Shown here: positions 1 through 7,347 of the stretch, piece after piece
Layout of the letters: every line of letters starts with the position of its first letter
How positions within the stretch are numbered: position 1 is the first letter of the stretch
NCBI GenBank assembly: GCA_947452755.1
Contig: CANGDT010000009.1
Location: 1 to 47,646, forward strand
Reading direction: 5' to 3'
From: Actinomycetota bacterium
GTDB lineage: Bacteria > Actinomycetota > Actinomycetes > S36-B12 > UBA5976
Length of the DNA stretch: 47,646 nt
The notes under the pieces: generated by a model
What the model was told of the DNA's origin: nothing
What the model saw: only the letters and a program-made list of their open reading frames with translations
The model's database searches: none
Made by a program: the position numbers and the translations under genes

Positions 1-281
1 GAGCCACCAGTGGAATACGTTGAACCCGACGCAGCCGAACCGCCCTGCGAATCAAAAGTCACGTTATAGGTGCTTGCTGTCCAATGCGCGTACAACGTGA
101 TGTCACCAGAACCTGATGGTGAATACGGTGAGGTCAATGCTGAACCACCACTCGATGCCGCAAACCAACCAGCAAACGAATAACCGCTACGCGTTGGACT
201 TGATGGCAACGTGACTGAGCCACCAGTGGAATACGTTGTACCCGACGCAGCCGAACCGCCCTGCGAATCAAAGGTGACGTT
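1..281. repeat. 216-bp direct repeat encoding InlB B-repeats
   Basis: About 65 bases from position 1 recur from position 217 with only a few substitutions. The 216-bp offset equals 72 codons, so the repeat keeps frame and encodes successive InlB/Flg_new repeat units of the minus-strand protein. Near identity at the DNA level suggests recent duplication or ongoing homogenisation, and the repeat number may vary between strains. The array probably continues beyond base 1. Confidence 0.75.
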
Positions 282-2861
282 GTAACTGGTCACTGCGCTT
301 ACTGTCAGAGTCGCGTTGTTAATTGAAGGCGAGGCGTAACCACTTGTCGACGATGCTGTACATCGAATGACGTAGCTGCCTGCGCCCAGGCTGCTCATAG
401 TTAGTGGTGTTGCATAACCAGTGTCACTAACGCTGTAAACGGCACATGACGGTTGTCCTGACATTCCCCCGCTTGGCGTCGCAGTAGCCGTCAGCGATGG
501 GGTGCTTCCGCCAACCGTAAAGCTAGCTGCTTGTGCATTGAGCGTCCAACTGTTGAGCGTCGAGACTGTCAGTGTCGCATCTGTCAACGTTGCCGCCGCA
601 TACCCTGTTGCCGCTGCGCCTGTGCAGTGGATGACGTAGGTACCTGAAGATAATGAGTCGCCCAAGGTGAGTGCCGATGTGTAGAGCGTGTCACTTCGCG
701 TGTAGATCGCACAAGAGTACGAACCGGAAAGTCCTGCTGCCGGTGTTGCCGATGCAGTGAGGGTCGGAACACTGCCACTACCAATGGTGTACGAGGCACT
801 CTGTGCCTGCAATGCCCACGTCGATGCAGTGACAGTTAGTACACCATTATTAAGACTTGCTGCCGCATAGCCAGAGGCTGGAGTGCCAGTGCAGCGAACG
901 TTATACGTGCCCGGTGATGTTGAGTTCGAAATCGTGACCGGCGAACTGTATGACGAATCCGATGTGGCGTAATAGTTACAACTCAGCGAGCCGGAAAGTC
1001 CGCCAGCAGGCGTGGCAGTTCCTGACGCGGCTGGCGCAGTTCCAGGTGTTTGATACGACCCCGTGTCACCAGTAATTGACCAACCAGTCAACGACGTCAC
1101 GTTCAATGTTCCATCAACATTTGTTGGACTGTCATACCCAGCTGCCGTCGTGGCCGTGCAGTGGGTTACGTACGTTCCAGCAGACAAGCTGCTAATTGTG
1201 AGGGCCGATGTATAACCAGCACCCGTCGCATACACCGCGCAGCTTGCCACGCCATTAATTCCGCCACTAGGTGTGGCAGTTGCGGTGATTGTGGGAACGG
1301 AACCACCAATTGTGTATGTGAAGTTCCCAGCCGTTATTGTCCAACTGTTTAAAGTTGCGAACGATTGAACAGAACCGTATGCCGTTGATCCCGCAGAGTT
1401 CGTAGCCTTACTTTGGAAGTAGTACGTGGTTCCAGGCGACAATCCAGTGAGTCCCACCGATAAGGCTGCGGGCGTGGACGTACCTTGAGCAATGGCCCCT
1501 GACACTGAATTACACGTTGGCGACGTTGATAACAGCGCTGTCGTCGTTGCGTAACATAGCCAGGCTTTTCCCGAGACAACATCGCTACCAGCCAAATTAG
1601 GTGTCGTGATTGTTCCCGCAACCGTTGCAGTCGTGGACTTGATCAAAGTTGCTGGCGTTGTGGTGGTCATCGTCGGCGCCGAAGGACTTGCAGCAGTTCC
1701 ACAACTTGCACCATCGTTCATTGTGCCTGTGGCTCCGGTGGCTGTGGTGATCAGAACACCAGCAGGGTTTGTCTTTGCTAACTCAGTCTTTGAGATTTCA
1801 TAAAGTTTGTTGGATGTGTTTCCATAGGCGAACAGGTTGCCATCCGAGTCCATGTAGGCCGCACCGAAATTTTCCGAGGCGCTACCAACAAGGGCTGAAA
1901 GGGTTTTCGTTGTGACCGTGACTGTGGCGGTTTTCGGGTCTGTACCGGAAACCGTGCCGATGTAAAGAGTTGACGCCGTGGCGCTGTTGTTGACGCCATA
2001 GCCGACGTTGCCTTTAAAAGCAATGTCGTATGCGGCCCACGCTGACGATGTCATTGTTTGGACAACGGTTCGACTGCGCACATCGATTACGTCCATACCA
2101 CTACTGCTTGCTTGCACTAAGTACTGCTGGCCGTTGAATGTATAGAAGTCACCACCAGTGTTTTTTGAAGCAACAGTCGTTGCAGCTGCAAGGTGCGTAG
2201 GAACGTATGCGGCGCTGGCACCCGCTGGGTTGGCAGTGTTTGTGTAGAGAACAAATTTGGCAAAAGTCGAACCATCGGCTGCAAGTTGATAAATATATTT
2301 TCCGCTACCCGAACCGTCCGAACCATAAAGATAGTTATCTTCTTGATTCCAGCCCATACCGTTAAAGCTTGTGATGGAATTTGCTCCCCAAGCGTTGTAT
2401 GTGAACGCTGGCGTTGAATTCGCATTTAACTTAAAAAATGCACCGCCACGGACTTGATAAAAATCCGAAGTACATGAGAGTGGGTTATTCGGCTTTACTG
2501 TCAATACGCCATCGGTGATTGTGCCAATTGCATACGAGGCACTCGCAGCCGTTGCTGTGCAATGGATTTTGTAAGTCGTATTTGTTCCAGTTGGAATTCC
2601 GGCCATATCGATTGGCGTAAGAAATGATGTGTCGGAAGTTGCGTAAACTTTACACGTGACCAATGCGCCGCTGGCGGCGCTCACTTGAGCAGTCAGGGTC
2701 GGAATGACTGAACTTCCGGCTGGGTAGGTAAGGCTGTCTGCAACAATATTGATTGTGGTCACTGCCGCCGATGCCGGCGGGACAGCAATTATGAGGGTCG
2801 AAATTAGTCCGATTGTGGTCGCCACAAATGCTTTGGGTGCGCGCCACACTGATTTGGACAT
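1..2861 (-). CDS. Partial secreted repeat protein: Ig-like repeats and InlB/Listeria-Bacteroides repeats (3' end off window)
   Basis: The frame stays open from the ATG at 2861 to base 1 (953 codons) with no stop, so the C-terminus lies outside the window. A GGAG sits 6 bases before the ATG. Residues 1-33 form a signal peptide ending near PPASAA. Residues about 35-125 are one Ig-like repeat with a Cys pair. Residues 128-360 look like a propeller region of the DUF6923 kind (Gly/Tyr/Asp rich, with GMGWN and NLFAYG). Residues 385-503 resemble Fn3. Residues 503-857 are four tandem copies of the Ig-like repeat, about 88 residues each and each with two Cys. From residue 858 there are InlB B-repeats with a 72-residue period (YNVTFDSQGG, YSFAGW, LYAHW). 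I infer a cell-surface or secreted adhesin-like protein. The anchor type is not visible, and the DUF6923 match is from memory. Confidence 0.8.
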   Translation of the reverse strand, partial: MSKSVWRAPKAFVATTIGLISTLIIAVPPASAAVTTINIVADSLTYPAGSSVIPTLTAQVSAASGALVTCKVYATSDTSFLTPIDMAGIPTGTNTTYKIHCTATAASASYAIGTITDGVLTVKPNNPLSCTSDFYQVRGGAFFKLNANSTPAFTYNAWGANSITSFNGMGWNQEDNYLYGSDGSGSGKYIYQLAADGSTFAKFVLYTNTANPAGASAAYVPTHLAAATTVASKNTGGDFYTFNGQQYLVQASSSGMDVIDVRSRTVVQTMTSSAWAAYDIAFKGNVGYGVNNSATASTLYIGTVSGTDPKTATVTVTTKTLSALVGSASENFGAAYMDSDGNLFAYGNTSNKLYEISKTELAKTNPAGVLITTATGATGTMNDGASCGTAASPSAPTMTTTTPATLIKSTTATVAGTITTPNLAGSDVVSGKAWLCYATTTALLSTSPTCNSVSGAIAQGTSTPAALSVGLTGLSPGTTYYFQSKATNSAGSTAYGSVQSFATLNSWTITAGNFTYTIGGSVPTITATATPSGGINGVASCAVYATGAGYTSALTISSLSAGTYVTHCTATTAAGYDSPTNVDGTLNVTSLTGWSITGDTGSYQTPGTAPAASGTATPAGGLSGSLSCNYYATSDSSYSSPVTISNSTSPGTYNVRCTGTPASGYAAASLNNGVLTVTASTWALQAQSASYTIGSGSVPTLTASATPAAGLSGSYSCAIYTRSDTLYTSALTLGDSLSSGTYVIHCTGAAATGYAAATLTDATLTVSTLNSWTLNAQAASFTVGGSTPSLTATATPSGGMSGQPSCAVYSVSDTGYATPLTMSSLGAGSYVIRCTASSTSGYASPSINNATLTVSAVTSYNVTFDSQGGSAASGTTYSTGGSVTLPSSPTRSGYSFAGWFAASSGGSALTSPYSPSGSGDITLYAHWTASTYNVTFDSQGGSAASGSTYSTGG

Positions 2862-2950
2862 TTCGGACTCCAACGGAATTTCGGATTGAACGTGTCTTTC
2901 GCGTTCAACCCCCGTTGAATGGAGTATTCCCCCACTAAGAGTTTAAGGTC

Positions 2951-2970
2951 GGTAATGGGTACCCATCACC
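2951..2970. promoter_or_regulatory. Near-perfect 20-bp palindrome between divergent genes
   Basis: GGTAATGGGT is followed directly by ACCCATCACC. The arms are complementary except for one pair, and the central ATGGGTACCCAT is perfect. It lies between the divergent adhesin-like gene and SOUL gene, which suits a dimeric repressor site. The regulator is unknown, and the function is inferred from symmetry and position only. Confidence 0.3.
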
Positions 2971-2995
2971 AATAAGAGTCAAGGAATAGTAAAGG

Positions 2996-3023
2996 TTGAC
3001 TCGGCACTCGGCCGATAAATACT
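2996..3023 (+). promoter_or_regulatory. Candidate sigma-70-type promoter of the SOUL gene
   Basis: TTGACT (2996-3001) and AATACT (3018-3023) are separated by 16 bases. Transcription would start near 3030, downstream of a possible GTG start at 3025, which supports the ATG at 3079 as the real start. Confidence 0.4.
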
Positions 3024-3078
3024 TGTGCTGTCAGCGGATTTAGTCAGCATCTCAAGGAAGTGCAGTTACGGTGAAGTT

Positions 3079-3633
3079 ATGACCGAGCAACAAAGATACG
3101 ACGTGGTGCACAACGATCCAGCGTATGAGATCCGCCGCTATCACCCCTGCGTTGTTGCTGAATTCATGACCACGGGTAGTTTCGAGACGGCAGGCAACGC
3201 GGCATTTCGGCCGCTGTTCAACTACATTTCTGGTGCCAATCAGTCAACTGGGAAAATTGCCATGACAAGTCCCGTTATCCAAGAATCGGCTGCTCCCATC
3301 ACGTCAACAGCGACACGCTTTGACTCAATCAACGACGACTCGCATACGGTTGGCTTTGTGATGCCAGGAACATACACGCGCATCGAAGACCTCCCCGCTC
3401 CAAATGACCCAGCGGTGACACTGCGAGCTATTCCAGAACAGCTCGTTATCGTGGATAAATTCTCCGGACGCTGGTCGGAATCGATCTATCAGCAGCGCCT
3501 CAAAAAGCTGGAGACAGTCGCGCGCGCTCAAAATTACGCCATTGCGGGTCAAGCGCGATTTGCCCGCTTTAATCCTCCATGGACGCCATGGTTTATGCGC
3601 CGAAATGAAATTCAACTTCCGATTAGCACATAG
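3079..3633 (+). CDS. SOUL-family heme-binding protein
   Basis: The product is 184 residues with the SOUL family layout: YEIRRY near the N-terminus, then AGNAAFRPLFNYISG and KIAMTSPV, which are hallmark motifs, and a C-terminal half rich in beta strands. SOUL proteins bind heme or related tetrapyrroles. The bacterial role is not well defined, and no signal peptide is present, so it should be cytoplasmic. I chose the ATG at 3079 over the in-frame GTG at 3025. The 18 extra residues would not resemble the family N-terminus, and the GTG would lie at the predicted transcription start. It converges on the CotH gene with a 28-base gap. Confidence 0.85.
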   Translation: MTEQQRYDVVHNDPAYEIRRYHPCVVAEFMTTGSFETAGNAAFRPLFNYISGANQSTGKIAMTSPVIQESAAPITSTATRFDSINDDSHTVGFVMPGTYTRIEDLPAPNDPAVTLRAIPEQLVIVDKFSGRWSESIYQQRLKKLETVARAQNYAIAGQARFARFNPPWTPWFMRRNEIQLPIST

Positions 3634-3661
3634 CCTATGAGCGTCGCTGGCCCACCACGGT

Positions 3662-5569
3662 CTAGTGACCGACCAGAATGATTGCACTTCCGATGCGTCG
3701 CTGGAAATGCGTGAGGTCAGTTGGAGTAAACGTCACAGTGACTTTCACTCGACCAGACTTGAGTTTAGTTCCTAAAGACGGCGCATATTTATACGTGCCA
3801 AGCACATCAGAGTATGCACCCAGATTCGCAGCCGCCAGCGATGATCCTTTTGGCAAATTCTTCACTGCACGTAGGCGCAATAGCCCCGTTGCGTTGGCGT
3901 TCAGGAAAGTGGCCGAGTCATTCGCTGCTTGCGCAACGAAGTTCGTTATTCCGTTGGCGCCGCCGGTGGCATCTGAAAATGATGGGCCTCGCCCCAACGC
4001 TGCATCTGCATCAATGCCAGCCCGCTGAATGTTCAGTATCGCTGCGCCCTGGGTGCCGAGTTGTAACGCCTGAGCCTTGGCTGCTACCTGGGCAATGGCG
4101 TTGTAATACAAGCTGCGACACCAATCATCAGCGACGCACTTCTTAAAGAGAATGCCATTTGCATGCGCGAAGTCTCCGACCTGACCGCCAAATGTTTGAT
4201 CCGTACCCCACGGCAGCAACTTAAACTTTCCAGCATTTGTACTGTGCAGGTAATAGTTATTGGGCGCCCAATCTTTTGTGCTGGTGTAGCCATCCCAATG
4301 ATTCATAAAATTTTCGATGGCCATTGTCGTGGCCACTTCTTTTACATCGAGCACACGTGCGATTTCTGGCGATGACATCGTTTTCGTATCAAGAGCGTCT
4401 TCAAGCGCCTGCAGGTCATTTCTTTCAGTTACTGAACCTTCGTCAATTTCAAAAGACTTGTAGGTGCGCCCAAAAGTGATGTCTGGATATTTGTCGGTCC
4501 ACAACGCCTCATATAGATGCTGTGTGCGAGGGTATTTCCACGACAAGCTCACATCGTCGTATGGTTCAAGAGACAAGTAGAAGCCCCAATAAATTGTGTT
4601 CACATAGACCGATGTGAACGACACTCGAGGAGCATCAACACCCATTGACCTAAAGAGGGTGTAACTGGCCCATTCATTCACCAGCGACCAATCTTGGACC
4701 ATGTTGTTCAGGGTCAGTTTCTTTAAACCATCAAGGCGTTGACCGGGTACAGCACCATTAAATTTGATCTTGAACGATGTTTTTCCTGGGGCTTCCAGCG
4801 TGCCAAATGACCGATAGGACCCGTAGCCCTTCTTAAGTCTGATTGTGATTGCCGTGGAATCAACGGCTTTCACTGTGACACCTGATGCATTACGTGCTGT
4901 CAGCGAAAAGCTCGCTGGTTGATACGTGTCGCCCAGGTTGCCAGTAACAAAATCAGCGACAGTCGCCTCAGGCAATGTCAGGTCGATGCGCTTGACCAGA
5001 TTTGGATCAAACATCCACGCAGAACGATCAAACGTTGTTCCCCCAGTGACTGCGCGATTGATTTTTCCTGGTGTTGGCACTCCTGCAGCCCACCCATTCA
5101 CACCTGTTGAAAGTCGGGACCACGTGATGTTTGGTGCGACTGGCGGGATTGCAACAGCATCCACCACTGCCATCTGAAGACCTACGAGTCGACCAAATGT
5201 GATCGACTCACCGCCACAACCAATGTCGAAGGGGAACGTTTTTGCAGTTGATCCGCGAAGGAAGCGGAAATATTTGTGCGGACCAATCACCGTTCCGCGC
5301 GGGATGCGACCCACATGCGTTGAATCCCACACATTGTCCACGCTGTCGGTAACTACCAAATTAGAGATGTCCGATTTGGTTGTTGCGCTTGTATTAAAGA
5401 GCTCAATCCAATCTGGTCCTGTACCGGAACATTGAACTTCGTTAATTTGGACAGTGACTGGGACGAATGCCTGCGCGGGTGCATTTTGCGAAATGGTAAG
5501 TAACGTCGGGATGAGAAGCAACGTAAGTGACGCCACTAGCAATTTAATGGGATTCCCATGCCTTCTCAT
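3662..5569 (-). CDS. Secreted lamin-tail domain plus CotH-kinase family protein
   Basis: The product is 635 residues. Residues 1-34 are a signal peptide (long hydrophobic run, then APAQA). Residues about 38-170 form a lamin-tail domain (INEVQC, DWIELFNT, a pattern that recurs in the protein at 29801-30529). Residues about 185-530 are CotH-like: KLTLNNMVQD, the strand VSFTSVYVN followed by WGFYLSLEPYDD, NNYYLH and LLPWGTDQTFG. Characterised CotH proteins are atypical secretory-pathway kinases (Bacillus spore coat CotH), so the likely role is phosphorylation of exported or surface proteins. That is inference here, because no substrate gene is evident. A short beta-rich tail follows (VKVTVTFTP). 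It is divergent from the amylase gene. A paralog without the lamin-tail domain lies at 26883-28388. Confidence 0.85.
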   Translation of the reverse strand: MRRHGNPIKLLVASLTLLLIPTLLTISQNAPAQAFVPVTVQINEVQCSGTGPDWIELFNTSATTKSDISNLVVTDSVDNVWDSTHVGRIPRGTVIGPHKYFRFLRGSTAKTFPFDIGCGGESITFGRLVGLQMAVVDAVAIPPVAPNITWSRLSTGVNGWAAGVPTPGKINRAVTGGTTFDRSAWMFDPNLVKRIDLTLPEATVADFVTGNLGDTYQPASFSLTARNASGVTVKAVDSTAITIRLKKGYGSYRSFGTLEAPGKTSFKIKFNGAVPGQRLDGLKKLTLNNMVQDWSLVNEWASYTLFRSMGVDAPRVSFTSVYVNTIYWGFYLSLEPYDDVSLSWKYPRTQHLYEALWTDKYPDITFGRTYKSFEIDEGSVTERNDLQALEDALDTKTMSSPEIARVLDVKEVATTMAIENFMNHWDGYTSTKDWAPNNYYLHSTNAGKFKLLPWGTDQTFGGQVGDFAHANGILFKKCVADDWCRSLYYNAIAQVAAKAQALQLGTQGAAILNIQRAGIDADAALGRGPSFSDATGGANGITNFVAQAANDSATFLNANATGLLRLRAVKNLPKGSSLAAANLGAYSDVLGTYKYAPSLGTKLKSGRVKVTVTFTPTDLTHFQRRIGSAIILVGH

Positions 5570-5639
5570 ACTTCCATTGTGCCTCTACCAATTGAGTAAT
5601 ACAGGTAATACTGTGCAACATCCCAGTTACGATTACTCC

Positions 5640-7334
5640 GTGAGCCTTAACCGATTGTCTGTAACTCGGCTCGTGATTGCCACCGCGTTGGCATTTTCAA
5701 TCCTCACCGCCACTGGCACTCATGTTCCAGCAAATGCCACCAGTTCAACAACTGTGACTTTCCATTACAAGCAGGCCGTCGGAGACACACGAACGTGGCA
5801 CATGTGGATCTGGGAAGATGGCCAGAATGGTCACGAGTTCACGTTCTCGTCTACCGATTCTTTTGGCAAGGTGCTCACGGTTACTTACGACCATCCTGTT
5901 TCTCAGGTCGGCTTCATCGTCATGACAAACGCAGTTGATTGGGTCAAGGACATTCCCAGTAATCGTTTTGTGTCAATCACCGGCCCATCAGCCGAAGTAT
6001 GGCTGCGCGGTCATGATGCGGGTACCTACCTGAGCCCATCAGACATCGGTAAACCTGCTGCAACATATCAACCGTCGTGGATCAAGAATGCTGTGCTCTA
6101 TGAAGTGAACGTTCGCCAATTTAGTCAGGCGGGAAACTTTGCTGGAGTTACTGCGCAAATTCCACGACTCAAAAGTCTTGGCGTAGACATTCTGTGGCTC
6201 ATGCCCATTCATCCCATTGGTCAAGCACATCGCCTTGGCAGCCTTGGTTCGCCATATTCCGTTGCGAACTACACGGACGTGAACTCTGAGTACGGAAATA
6301 TGGCAGATTTCCAAGCACTTATTGCTGCTGCTCATCGCGCCGGTATGCATGTGATTTTGGACTGGGTTGGAAACCATACTGCGTGGGATAACCCTTGGAT
6401 CACAGCGCACCCTGAGTGGTACACGCATGACGGTAGTGGAAACATTATTCCTCCCAACAGCGACTGGACCGATGTAGCTGACCTGAACTACGGCAACACA
6501 GATATGCAAAATGCCATGATTGCCGCAATGAAATTCTGGGTTCAGGCAAAAGGTATCGACGGGTTTCGCGCGGATGCAGCGTCAATGGTTCCAACATCGT
6601 TTTGGAACCGCGCTGCGAAAGAAATTAACGCCATCAAGCCCGTCTATTGGCTTGCCGAGGATTGGGACCATTCGGATTTGTTGACTAATGCGTTTTTGTC
6701 GAACTATGACGGTGCGCTCACGGGATACATGGAAAGCGTGGCGCGCGGTACCGCGTCCAAGACAAGTTTTCAGGACCTGATCACCCGGCGCGCATCGTGG
6801 TATCCCAGTGGCGCAATCCCGATGAACTATGTGACGAATCATGATTTAAATGCGGGTGCCACTGAAATGAGTCGCATGGGCTCGGGCCTCAATCAGGCAG
6901 CCGCACTGTCATTTACCGCTGCCGGGATCCCCATGATTTATACCGGGCAAGAAATTTGCTACAACCACAGATTCGCATTCTTTGAACATGACCCAATCAC
7001 CTGGAGCGCATCATCGTGCACTGCTCTGTACAAGAAACTCATTAGCCTCAAAACACGTAATGCGGCTTTGTGGAATGGTTCGTTCGGCGGTCAGATGAAA
7101 GCTATCGCAACAAACAATCCGAAAGTTGTTGCGTTTAAACGCCTCAAGGGAACAAACTCAGTCATTGTGGTGATGAACATTTCCTCATCAACCCAGTCCG
7201 CAACAGTGACGACAGGTCTGTTGACCAAGACGTACCAGCGCTTCAGCAACGGCAAAGGCGCAAAGTTCGGCAACATCGTCCGTCAATCACTTGCGCCTTA
7301 CGGATACGAAATCTTTAGCACCGCAGGCCAGTAA
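5640..7334 (+). CDS. Secreted alpha-amylase-type GH13 enzyme with CBM41-like domain
   Basis: Starting at the GTG at 5640, the 564-residue product has a signal peptide (residues 1-34, ending HVPANA) and a CBM41/PUD-like domain (about 36-125; VTFHYKQ, WHMWIWEDG), a type that binds alpha-glucans. The GH13 barrel follows from about 145. All four conserved regions are visible: DWVGNH (D241-H246), GFRADAAS with nucleophile D312, the acid/base E340 in LAEDW, and NHD with D402. It should cleave alpha-1,4-glucans such as starch, glycogen or maltodextrin outside the cell. An in-frame GTG at 5613 has AGG 7 bases upstream and is an alternative start. A start at 5454 would run into the divergent CotH gene and is unlikely. 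The exact specificity (alpha-amylase, neopullulanase or maltogenic) is not resolved. Confidence 0.88.
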   Translation: MSLNRLSVTRLVIATALAFSILTATGTHVPANATSSTTVTFHYKQAVGDTRTWHMWIWEDGQNGHEFTFSSTDSFGKVLTVTYDHPVSQVGFIVMTNAVDWVKDIPSNRFVSITGPSAEVWLRGHDAGTYLSPSDIGKPAATYQPSWIKNAVLYEVNVRQFSQAGNFAGVTAQIPRLKSLGVDILWLMPIHPIGQAHRLGSLGSPYSVANYTDVNSEYGNMADFQALIAAAHRAGMHVILDWVGNHTAWDNPWITAHPEWYTHDGSGNIIPPNSDWTDVADLNYGNTDMQNAMIAAMKFWVQAKGIDGFRADAASMVPTSFWNRAAKEINAIKPVYWLAEDWDHSDLLTNAFLSNYDGALTGYMESVARGTASKTSFQDLITRRASWYPSGAIPMNYVTNHDLNAGATEMSRMGSGLNQAAALSFTAAGIPMIYTGQEICYNHRFAFFEHDPITWSASSCTALYKKLISLKTRNAALWNGSFGGQMKAIATNNPKVVAFKRLKGTNSVIVVMNISSSTQSATVTTGLLTKTYQRFSNGKGAKFGNIVRQSLAPYGYEIFSTAGQ

Positions 7335-7347
7335 CTAAAAGCCATTC

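Noticed and set aside
3025-3078. GTG start for the SOUL protein
   Set aside because: It lies at the predicted transcription start and adds residues unlike the family.
5454-5639. N-terminal extension of the amylase gene
   Set aside because: It would overlap the divergent CotH gene by over 100 bases and place a non-signal sequence before a good signal peptide.
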